A program made the translations under genes and the position numbers. A DNA stretch of 39,414 bases from Brevibacillus formosus (GTDB taxonomy: Bacteria; Bacillota; Bacilli; Brevibacillales; Brevibacillaceae): positions 1 through 39,414 of the forward strand of contig NZ_PXZL01000002.1 of the NCBI RefSeq assembly GCF_003013405.1, read 5' to 3'. The notes beneath the pieces were generated by a model. The model was not told the DNA's origin, searched no databases, and was given only the letters and a program-made list of their open reading frames with translations. Shown here one piece after another: positions 33,406 to 39,414 of the stretch. Numbering within the stretch: the stretch's first letter is position 1; each line of letters opens with the position of its first letter.

Positions 33406-34395
33406 ATGGATACAGCCACACATTTTGCCATGGGCTTTGGATTGGCCGGACTCGCCTATCTTGATCCTGTCGTAGCTTCTACTCCGTCACTTGCAGTGGC
33501 CGTCATGATTGGTACGGTCATTGGCTCGCAGGCACCTGATTTGGATGGCTTAGTCCGACTTCGTGGTACCGCTGCCTACATTCGCAACCACCGAGGCGTA
33601 TCTCACTCGGTTCCCGCTTTATTTCTCTGGACTGGAGCCATTTTTGTTCTCATCCAGGCCATAATGCCACAGCCCCATTGGCTGCATTTGCTCGGCTGGA
33701 TATTCCTGGCCGTTTGTTTACACGTCTTTGTTGACTTGTTCAATTCCTATGGCACAAAGGGCCTGTACCCGTTTCGCGACAAATGGGTGGCGCTCAACGC
33801 CATTTTCATTTTCGATCCGTTCATTTTCGCTGCTCATCTCGTTGGCTTTATGCTATGGGCAGCAGGCGCGCACCCCGGACACGTCTTTTTATGGATATAC
33901 GTGATCATTGCCGGATACTACTACTGGCGTTGTCAGGTGCAAAGACGTACGACGGAGCTGGTTCGCCAGCGAATCGGCAAAGCTGGTACCTTCACCATCA
34001 TTCCTACTCTTTCCTGGACGTATTGGACCTTCGTCGCCAAGACAGAGCACCATTGGTATGTAGGTGAAGTCATCTCAGGGGACGTCGTCGTCTTGGACAC
34101 CTTCTCCATCAAACCGGAAAATGAGCGGATTGCGGCAGCCAAGAAAAGTTACAAAGTCCAGTCCTTTCTAGCTTTTACCCATCATGTGCATGTAGAAACA
34201 AAGGAGCGTTCCTTTGGCTATGAAGTCAAATGGATTGATCTGCGCTACCGCTCTCGTTTTCAAGGGAAAAGTCACTACATGTTCGTCGCTGTGGTCTACC
34301 TCGATTTTGATCTGACCATCCGCGATTCCTTCGTCGGTTGGATCCACCGTGGAGAAGAACAGCTTACCAAAAAATTGGATTCAAAACGCTCGTAA
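33406..34395 (+). CDS. yfhP: YfhP-like membrane-bound metal-dependent hydrolase
   Basis: A 329-residue protein of the YdjM/YfhP family. The N-terminal half has about four hydrophobic segments and metal-site motifs APDLDGLVRL, NHRGVSHS and DLFNSYGTKGLYPF. The C-terminal half is soluble and beta-rich. The substrate is not established for the family; YfhP has been linked to transcription control of nearby genes in B. subtilis, which I cannot test here. The start at 33406 fits family length, though GGGAGG lies rather far upstream (14 nt). A GTG at 33376 is the alternative. Confidence 0.87.
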   Translation: MDTATHFAMGFGLAGLAYLDPVVASTPSLAVAVMIGTVIGSQAPDLDGLVRLRGTAAYIRNHRGVSHSVPALFLWTGAIFVLIQAIMPQPHWLHLLGWIFLAVCLHVFVDLFNSYGTKGLYPFRDKWVALNAIFIFDPFIFAAHLVGFMLWAAGAHPGHVFLWIYVIIAGYYYWRCQVQRRTTELVRQRIGKAGTFTIIPTLSWTYWTFVAKTEHHWYVGEVISGDVVVLDTFSIKPENERIAAAKKSYKVQSFLAFTHHVHVETKERSFGYEVKWIDLRYRSRFQGKSHYMFVAVVYLDFDLTIRDSFVGWIHRGEEQLTKKLDSKRS

Positions 34396-34403
34396 TAAGA
34401 CTA

Positions 34404-34441
34404 GACTGCCGCCCCTGCCAATAGAGGGCGGTTATTTTTTG
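34404..34441 (+). terminator. Terminator after yfhP
   Basis: CCGCCC pairs with GGGCGG around CTGCCAATAGA-like loop, then TTATTTTTT. Confidence 0.8.
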
Positions 34442-34537
34442 CAATCTGACCCGTTCATTTTTGCCGAAATTGCACCTTTTCTCCTAGTCAAATACCAACT
34501 ACGATCAAAATAACAACGACAGACTGGGGGACTCGAC

Positions 34538-35083
34538 ATGATACCAATTCGTTATTCCAAGCGTACCATTACTGATCAGGAGCAAATTAACCAGTTTTTG
34601 CAAGTAGCAAAGGTCGGCCATCTCGGCTTGTCCAATGAAATCGAGCCGTACATCCTGCCTTTGAATTTTGCTTGGTGGAATGGCTGTATTTATTTTCACG
34701 GCGCGGATTCTGGCAGAAAAATCGAAATGATCAATGGCAACAACCGCGTATGTTTCAGTGTCTGCGAGGAATACGGCACAATCGCCTCACCTGTGCCTGC
34801 CCATATCGATACGGCTTACATGAGTGTGTTTATCGCCGGAACCATTGAGCGGGTTTCTGAACCCGAGGAGATGCGCGATGCGATGCAATCCATGATCGAC
34901 AAGTACGTACCTGGCTACTATTCAGAGCCGTTGCCTTTGCAGCATGTCATCAAGTATCGTTCTTCGATGGGCAGTACAACCGCCATCTTCCGGATTACGC
35001 CTACCGTGCTGACTGCCAAAGGCAATCCACTCTCCGAAGAGAAACAGTTCTACCCTGGAAGAAAAGTGGAGATGGATGTATAG
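34538..35083 (+). CDS. Pyridoxamine 5'-phosphate oxidase-like flavin-binding protein
   Basis: A 181-residue split-barrel protein of the Pyridox_ox_2 group: VGHLGLSNEIEPYILPLNFAW at the N-terminus, YFHGADSGRKIEMINGN (phosphate/FMN contact, HGA...GRK) and VCFSVCEEYG. The family binds FMN or F420-like cofactors; few members have a known reaction, and several are linked to nitroimidazole resistance (NimA). ACTGGGGGA precedes the ATG. It is a single gene followed by a bidirectional terminator. Confidence 0.87.
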   Translation: MIPIRYSKRTITDQEQINQFLQVAKVGHLGLSNEIEPYILPLNFAWWNGCIYFHGADSGRKIEMINGNNRVCFSVCEEYGTIASPVPAHIDTAYMSVFIAGTIERVSEPEEMRDAMQSMIDKYVPGYYSEPLPLQHVIKYRSSMGSTTAIFRITPTVLTAKGNPLSEEKQFYPGRKVEMDV

Positions 35084-35097
35084 CAGCCGAAAGCAGA

Positions 35098-35136
35098 AAA
35101 AAGACACGCCCGTTGTCAGAGGCGTGTCTTTTTGTT
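35098..35136. terminator. Bidirectional terminator
   Basis: AAAAAGACACGCC pairs exactly with GGCGTGTCTTTTT. It serves the flavin protein (+) and the AhpD-like gene (-). Confidence 0.9.
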
Positions 35137-35151
35137 GGATGATTATTCAGC

Positions 35152-35598
35152 TTACAAAGAGAATGGAGCGCTCATTCCTGCCGAAATCGCGAGTCGGTTC
35201 CAGCTGTTGATGGTATTGATCGCCATAATCAGTGCGACATACTGGTTTTCGTCAAAATGCTCGCGGACTTGCTGGTAGAGCTCTTCAGGAACACCGTTAG
35301 CTGTAATAACAGTGACAGCCTCAGTGAGAGCAAGGACGGCCCTCTCTGCCTCAGTGTAAACCGCGGATTCTCTCCAAACGCTGAGCAAGTAAATGCGTTG
35401 CTCTGTCTCACCGAGCTTGCGCGCATCCTGTGTATGCATATCCAAGCAAAAAGCGCAGCCGTTGATTTGCGAAGCACGAATTTTGATCAGCTCAATCAGT
35501 TTTTTGTCCAAACCGCTTTCATTCACGAATTTTTCCAGCTTGAGCATGGTTTGATACGCTTCAGGATTAACTGCATGATGATTCAATCTAGCTTTCAT
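35152..35598 (-). CDS. Carboxymuconolactone decarboxylase / AhpD-like protein
   Basis: A 148-residue protein of the CMD/AhpD family with the redox motif CAFCLDMH (CxxC plus His, preceded by ING). Such proteins are alkylhydroperoxidase-like, and the CxxC indicates a thiol peroxidase or disulfide reductase role. It lies downstream of an ECF41 sigma-factor gene and has a textbook ECF41 promoter. CMD proteins are one of the three partner types (carboxymuconolactone decarboxylase, oxidoreductase, epimerase) known to accompany ECF41 sigma factors. AGAGGA lies ten bases before the ATG. Confidence 0.92.
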   Translation of the reverse strand: MKARLNHHAVNPEAYQTMLKLEKFVNESGLDKKLIELIKIRASQINGCAFCLDMHTQDARKLGETEQRIYLLSVWRESAVYTEAERAVLALTEAVTVITANGVPEELYQQVREHFDENQYVALIMAINTINSWNRLAISAGMSAPFSL

Positions 35599-35642
35599 GA
35601 TTCATCTGTCCTCTCCACTCGAATTTGGTTTTCAACCTCAAA

Positions 35643-35669
35643 GACGAGTGAAGTTTTGATCTTGTGACA
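35643..35669 (-). promoter_or_regulatory. ECF41-type promoter of the AhpD-like gene
   Basis: Minus strand TGTCACA (35663-35669), 16 bp, CGTC (35643-35646). These are the -35 and -10 elements described for ECF41 sigma factors, placed about 45 bp before the start codon and just after the sigma gene. Confidence 0.85.
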
Positions 35670-35680
35670 AAGAATCCGTT

Positions 35681-36562
35681 TTATTTTTGCAGATGCGCTA
35701 ACTTATCTGGATTGACCATCATGTACATGTGCTTGATGCGTTCTTCTTCCTCATTCATCGTGATCTGGATGATCATTTTCAGCTCGCCTTCGGAAAAGAC
35801 GGCAATTCCATCCTGACCATTTATCGAGCGAATCTGCATCGTAGCACGCGAAGCCCACCTCGGCCATACTCCCATCCAGAAGGCAGCAATACGTTCATCC
35901 GAGAAAATCGGTCGAAGCGCAGCTCTGACTTTTCCGCCTCCATCACTGACAAGTACGGAATCGTTAGTTAGCAATCCTATCAAAGCCCTTGCATCTGACT
36001 GAGAGATCGCATGTATCAGCTGCTCTACCAAGCGTGTGGAACGATTCGACTGAGGAGCTGCCCCCTGATACCCTGCTTCTCTCAGCTTTTGTCCAGCGCG
36101 GCTAAACAGCTTGCGACAGCCCGCTTCCGTCTTTTCAAGCATCGCAGCAATCTCACTGTATTCGTAGTCCAGAGCCGTACGCAGTACATAGACGGCCCGC
36201 TCCGGCGGAGACAAATTCTCGAGCAAAACAAGCAAGCCATACGAGACTGATTCTTCGGCAATCACAGTGTGCAACGGATCATTCGTTGCCGAAGCGTCTA
36301 CTACCGGCTCCGGCAGCCATTCCCCTACATACTGCTCCCGCTTCCAACGGGCTGATTTTAATAAGTCCAGACAGCGATTGGTCACGGCTTTGCACAGATA
36401 GCTTTTTACATGGTGAATGTCTTGGATGTCGGTACCTGCGAGTGCAAGAAATGTATCCTGAACAATGTCCTCCGCTTCCGTTACCGAGCCAGTCATCCGG
36501 TACGCAAGGGAAAACAGTAATGACTTATACTCCCGATAAACATCCCCCATGCGCACTGTCAT
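35681..36562 (-). CDS. ECF41-family RNA polymerase sigma factor
   Basis: A 293-residue sigma factor with sigma2 (about 10-75, LFSLAYRMTGSVTEAEDIVQ) and sigma4 (about 105-165, NLSPPERAVYVLRTALDYEYSEIA). A SnoaL-like C-terminal extension (about 175-293) follows. All three ECF41 hallmarks are present: WLPEP (82-86), DGGGK (207-211) and NPDKL (284-288). In this family the extension itself tunes activity and no anti-sigma factor is needed; none is seen here. The start overlaps the stop codon of the upstream dioxygenase gene by one base (TAATGA). An ATG at 36550 is a possible alternative. Confidence 0.95.
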   Translation of the reverse strand: MTVRMGDVYREYKSLLFSLAYRMTGSVTEAEDIVQDTFLALAGTDIQDIHHVKSYLCKAVTNRCLDLLKSARWKREQYVGEWLPEPVVDASATNDPLHTVIAEESVSYGLLVLLENLSPPERAVYVLRTALDYEYSEIAAMLEKTEAGCRKLFSRAGQKLREAGYQGAAPQSNRSTRLVEQLIHAISQSDARALIGLLTNDSVLVSDGGGKVRAALRPIFSDERIAAFWMGVWPRWASRATMQIRSINGQDGIAVFSEGELKMIIQITMNEEEERIKHMYMMVNPDKLAHLQK

Positions 36563-37356
36563 TATTTTATATCACCAAACTGCCAAAGGGTGTGACTGAG
36601 ACTTCCATAACGGATGCTCATATGCAGGCGCTTTGCTGTACGTTCATCGTCGGCAGCTCCCATGACGTACACGAGCGGAACAAAATGCTCGGTTCCATAC
36701 ACGGGAACAGCTTTTTCGGCATGTGGAGCAAGCTCGCGATAGTTGGCGAGATCCTCGACATTCCAGTCAGTCAATGTTGTTTGCAGCCAGTCTTCGAACT
36801 GCACCGCCCACTCAAAGGTACCACCATCGGACTCTCTCAGGTTCATATAGGAAAAATTATGGACGGTTCCGCCACTTCCGAGGATCAGAACGTCTTTTTC
36901 GCGTAGTGGGCTGAGTGCCTTGCCGATCTGGTATTGCTCCTTCACAGTCAGGTTCGGATTAACCGATAAGGCAACAACCGGAATATCTGCATCCGGATAA
37001 ATATGGCGCAAAACAACCCAATGTCCATGGTCCAAGCCTCTTGTCGTGTTCAAAGCGACAGGAATACCAGCTTCCTGAAGAAGTCGGATAGTCTCATCCG
37101 CTACTTCACGCTCTCCTTTTGCCGGGTACTCGATTTCGTATAACGCTTGCGGGAAACCGCCAAAATCGTGAATCGTCGGGAAGGTGTCCATGGTTCCCAC
37201 CATTTGATCATGTGCTTCCCAGTGAGCGGAAAATATGACGATAGCACGCGGCTTGCGTGGAAGCAGGCTAGGCAATTGGTTCAGTGCTTCTGTATATGCA
37301 TTGTTTTCTATGGCAAGTAACGGGGCACCATGTGCAATGAAAAAAGACGGCATCAT
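36562..37356 (-). CDS. Extradiol ring-cleavage dioxygenase, DODA/LigB type
   Basis: A 264-residue class III extradiol dioxygenase fold like 4,5-DOPA dioxygenase (YgiD). Likely metal-ligand and active-site histidines are H9 (IAHGAP), H45 (FSAHWE), H112 (LDHGHWVVL), H166 (GTVHNFSY) and H224 (GTEHFVPLVY). The natural substrate is unknown; YgiD relatives cleave DOPA-like catechols. It is the first gene of the dioxygenase-ECF41-AhpD unit and is translationally coupled to the sigma gene. GGAGAG precedes the first of two adjacent ATG codons. A promoter with repeated AT-rich operators lies upstream. Confidence 0.9.
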   Translation of the reverse strand: MMPSFFIAHGAPLLAIENNAYTEALNQLPSLLPRKPRAIVIFSAHWEAHDQMVGTMDTFPTIHDFGGFPQALYEIEYPAKGEREVADETIRLLQEAGIPVALNTTRGLDHGHWVVLRHIYPDADIPVVALSVNPNLTVKEQYQIGKALSPLREKDVLILGSGGTVHNFSYMNLRESDGGTFEWAVQFEDWLQTTLTDWNVEDLANYRELAPHAEKAVPVYGTEHFVPLVYVMGAADDERTAKRLHMSIRYGSLSHTLWQFGDIK

Positions 37357-37376
37357 ATGCGTACACTCTCCTCTAT

Positions 37377-37435
37377 ACTTTTTAAACTTAGTTACTTTTT
37401 GTAAGTATTATATCGCATAATCATCATGGTTACAA
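37377..37435 (-). promoter_or_regulatory. Promoter and putative operator of the dioxygenase operon
   Basis: -35 TTGTAA (37430-37435), 17 bp, -10 TATAAT (37407-37412). Immediately downstream the plus strand reads GTTACTTTTTGTAAGT (37391-37406), an inverted repeat TTAC-N5-GTAA. It is preceded by a related copy TACTTTTTAAACTTA (from about 37377). Such TTAC...GTAA sites are typical of HxlR/YodB- or MarR-type repressors; which repressor binds is unknown. Confidence 0.65.
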
Positions 37436-37472
37436 GTGTATCCAGAATCGATGCCGTTTCTTTATTCTGAAC

Positions 37473-37511
37473 AAAAAAAGCTTGCCGCTCCTAAAGAACG
37501 ACAAGCCTTAT
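37473..37511 (-). terminator. sodA terminator
   Basis: Minus-strand AAGGCTTGTCG pairs with CGGCAAGCTT around a 12-nt loop, then T7. Confidence 0.85.
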
Positions 37512-37528
37512 GGTTGGTAAAGCTACAA

Positions 37529-38137
37529 TTACTTCGCTGCTGCGAAACGCTTGCTAACTTCATCCCAGTTTACAACGTTCCAGAACGCGCCGATGTAGTC
37601 AGGGCGTTTGTTTTGGTAGTTCAGGTAGTAAGCATGCTCCCAAACGTCCAGACCAAGGATAGGTGTTTTACCTTCCATGATTGGGCTGTCTTGGTTAGGA
37701 GTAGAGCTGATTGCTACTTTTCCGCCTTCTGCAGTCAGCCAAGCCCATCCGGAACCGAAACGAGTAGTAGCTGCTTTTGCGAATTCTGCTTTGAAGTTGT
37801 CAAAGCTTCCGAAAGCCGCGTTGATTGCGTCAGCCAGTTCACCAGTTGGTGCGCCGCCGCCATTCGGGCTCATGATTTCCCAGAACAGTGTGTGGTTAGC
37901 ATGGCCTCCACCGTTGTTGCGAACAGCAGTGCGGATGGACTCAGGCAGAGCATCCAGATTGCTGATGAGCTCTTCTACAGTTTTACCTTGCAGGTCTGCG
38001 TGTGCTTCCAGAGCTGCGTTCAGGTTGTTAACATAAGTAGCATGGTGGCGTCCGTGGTGGATTTCCATGGTTTGCGCGTCGATATGTGGTTCCAAAGCGT
38101 TGTGTGCATAAGGCAATGCAGGAAGTTGATGTGCCAT
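37529..38137 (-). CDS. sodA: Manganese superoxide dismutase
   Basis: A 202-residue Fe/Mn superoxide dismutase. Metal ligands are H27 (EIHHGRHH), H82 ([11 protein letters not shown]), D164 and H168 ([12 protein letters not shown]). Q149 in TPNQDSP is the second-shell glutamine placed as in Mn enzymes, so manganese is favoured. The start at 38137 has GAGGAGGAA upstream and matches family length. It converts superoxide to H2O2, which the PerR/Bcp systems then handle. Confidence 0.96.
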   Translation of the reverse strand: MAHQLPALPYAHNALEPHIDAQTMEIHHGRHHATYVNNLNAALEAHADLQGKTVEELISNLDALPESIRTAVRNNGGGHANHTLFWEIMSPNGGGAPTGELADAINAAFGSFDNFKAEFAKAATTRFGSGWAWLTAEGGKVAISSTPNQDSPIMEGKTPILGLDVWEHAYYLNYQNKRPDYIGAFWNVVNWDEVSKRFAAAK

Positions 38138-38181
38138 TGTAACATTCCTCCTCAAATTATGTAGGTCAAGCTTACGAGTTC

Positions 38182-38210
38182 ATTATACTGCAAGGTAACA
38201 AGTTTTTCAA
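38182..38210 (-). promoter_or_regulatory. sodA promoter
   Basis: -35 TTGAAA (38205-38210), 17 bp, -10 TATAAT (38182-38187). This is a near-consensus sigma-A promoter about 45 bp ahead of the start codon. Confidence 0.85.
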
Positions 38211-38263
38211 CAAATCGGTATGCAAAGTATATTAATCTATTTATTATTTCAAAGATTTCTATC

Positions 38264-38291
38264 TTGCAAACGAAAAGGAGCGTGCTAGACT
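38264..38291 (+). promoter_or_regulatory. Promoter of the TauE/SafE gene
   Basis: -35 TTGCAA (38264-38269), 16 bp, -10 TAGACT (38286-38291), about 38 bp before the GTG start. It is a modest match. Confidence 0.5.
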
Positions 38292-38328
38292 TGGATTATT
38301 ACAAACGAAGAGAATCAGGTGATTACTA

Positions 38329-39099
38329 GTGGAAATGGACTTATCAACGATCGTACTTCTCGCCGTCTTTGGATTCGTTGCAGCATTCATCGACAGTACT
38401 GTTGGTGGAGGCGGACTCATCTCCCTCCCCGCCCTGCTTGGTCTAGGAATGCCCCCGTATCTTGCTCTTGGCACGAACAAATTGGCTGGCACGATTTCAT
38501 CTGCCACCAGCTCCTACACCTTTATCAAGAGCGGTAAATTTGACAAGAAGCTCATGCTGATCTTATTTCCTGTCTCGCTGATCGGCGCCTATTTCGGAGC
38601 GAAAACAGTTTTGTTCGTTCCCCAGGAGTTTTTGAAAATCCTTGTCGTTATTATGATGGCACTCATTTTTGTTTACACCCTTTTTAACAAACGTTTCGGT
38701 CAAGATTCCAACTACAAAGGGCTGACCAAATTTACGCTCGGCATCGGGATTCCATTTACCTTTTTAATCGGATTTTACGATGGATTTTTCGGGCCTGGAA
38801 CTGGTTCATTCTTTGTTTTTCTGATGGTGCTTTTGTTTGGCTATGATTTTGTGATTGCAGCCGGTAATGGCCGAATTTTGAATCTGGCCAGTAACATTTC
38901 AGCGCTTTTTGTCTTCACAATGGAGGGCAAGGTCGTCTTCATGACTGGTCTCATCATGGGGATTGCGATGCTGCTGGGTGCGAACCTCGGTGCCAAAATG
39001 GCCATCAAAACGGGGGTACGTTATGTTCGTCCGTTGTTCTTGGTCGTATCCATTACCTTGATCGTGAAGATGGTGTATGAGTTGATTTTTACTGCTTGA
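38329..39099 (+). CDS. TauE/SafE-family membrane permease
   Basis: A 256-residue membrane protein with about eight hydrophobic segments. The duplicated family signature is visible: FIDSTVGGGGLISLPAL in the first half and GFYDGFFGPGTGSFF in the second. It is the UPF0721/TauE-SafE family, which exports or imports sulfite, sulfonates or other organic anions; the substrate cannot be read. The GTG at 38329 has AGGTGA six bases upstream; an ATG two codons later is the alternative. Divergent from sodA. Confidence 0.9.
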   Translation: MEMDLSTIVLLAVFGFVAAFIDSTVGGGGLISLPALLGLGMPPYLALGTNKLAGTISSATSSYTFIKSGKFDKKLMLILFPVSLIGAYFGAKTVLFVPQEFLKILVVIMMALIFVYTLFNKRFGQDSNYKGLTKFTLGIGIPFTFLIGFYDGFFGPGTGSFFVFLMVLLFGYDFVIAAGNGRILNLASNISALFVFTMEGKVVFMTGLIMGIAMLLGANLGAKMAIKTGVRYVRPLFLVVSITLIVKMVYELIFTA

Positions 39100-39135
39100 T
39101 TTAAATGACCTTCTTGTACGTTGCTGTTGTGGTGG

Positions 39136-39337
39136 GAGGAAACAGGAGAAAACGCTCAGCTTCTAGGGCCACCCCCTGGGGGATTGACTGCACGACTCCA
39201 TGCAAAAAGCGAAACCGCGTCCAAAGTAGTCCATTTAGGAAGTTTTTCAGAGGTGGACGCTTAAGAGCGTGTTTCGCTTTTTGCATTCCGTCTCGGTCGG
39301 TGTCCCTAAGATCTTCGCTTATTTCTCCTGTTTCCTC
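39136..39337. repeat. 202-bp imperfect palindromic element
   Basis: The outer arms GAGGAAACAGGAGAAA (39136-39151) and TTTCTCCTGTTTCCTC (39322-39337) are exact complements. So are the inner arms ATGCAAAAAGCGAAAC (39200-39215) and GTTTCGCTTTTTGCAT (39271-39286). A third nested pair is GCGTCCA/TGGACGC (about 39217-39223 and 39254-39260). The segments between pair only partly. There is no open frame of note, and it has the look of a dispersed intergenic repeat or a long RNA hairpin. After it only a small hairpin (CCGTT/AACGG, about 39348-39361) is seen to the end. Confidence 0.75.
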
Positions 39338-39414
39338 TACGAGCTGTCCGTTCCTAAACGGGCTTTAAATGCATTAAAAGATTGAAGAATGCATTCAGTT
39401 ACGACAGAGAAGAA

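Noticed and set aside
37436..38164. 242-codon plus-strand frame
   Set aside because: It lies opposite sodA, which has complete metal ligands, a promoter and a terminator.

Overview
This window is a stretch of chromosome from a low-to-middle GC endospore-forming Firmicute of the order Bacillales. Gene content, start-codon habits and protein wording look most like Brevibacillus; the genus is an inference, not a search result. The main argument is a scrambled but recognisable copy of the Bacillus subtilis yfhP-mutY-fabL-ygaC-ygaD-gsaB-bcp(ygaF)-perR-ygzB-ygxA-rrn neighbourhood. No phage, insertion sequence, CRISPR array or tRNA gene was seen, so this is mostly core chromosome with lineage-specific insertions.

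Layout. Bases 1-180 are the promoter and leader of an rRNA operon running leftward out of the window. Then come ygxA (-), ygzB (+), a membrane-anchored GH18 glycosidase (-), perR (-) with its own Per box, nth (-) and an NAD-dependent epimerase-like gene (+). A four-gene leftward unit follows: bcp, an M42 aminopeptidase, a methyltransferase and a PduO-type cobalamin adenosyltransferase. Next are a winged-helix regulator and a HAD phosphatase (+), proS (-) behind a T-box leader, and ribU (-) behind an FMN riboswitch. A tiny holin-like toxin gene (+) precedes an ABC-2 exporter operon (-) and a stand-alone PP2C phosphatase (-). gsaB (+) is followed by a 46-codon gene, a possible structured RNA, a YugP-type metallopeptidase, a ComER-like reductase and a beta-hydroxyacid dehydrogenase (all +). 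Two MFS exporters, the ABC exporter ygaD, ygaC, an acetyltransferase and fabL follow (all -), fabL behind a FapR-type operator.

The right third holds a small conserved gene (+), a large chemoreceptor (-) and a cluster of four very small genes (+), two of the YrzI family, separated by tandem terminator-like hairpins. Then come mutY and a small barrel protein (-), yfhP and a flavin-binding oxidase-like gene (+). A stress module follows (-): extradiol dioxygenase, ECF41 sigma factor, AhpD-like protein, with a canonical ECF41 promoter in front of the last gene. sodA (-) and a TauE/SafE permease (+) come next, and the window ends in a 202-bp imperfect palindrome.

Themes: oxidative stress (PerR, Bcp, SodA, AhpD-like, ECF41), DNA repair of oxidised bases (Nth, MutY), cofactor supply (riboflavin uptake, heme precursor, cobalamin) and export. 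The less described material is the YrzI small-gene array with its tandem hairpins, the holin-like toxin locus, the FapR site at fabL, the ECF41 module and the terminal palindrome.
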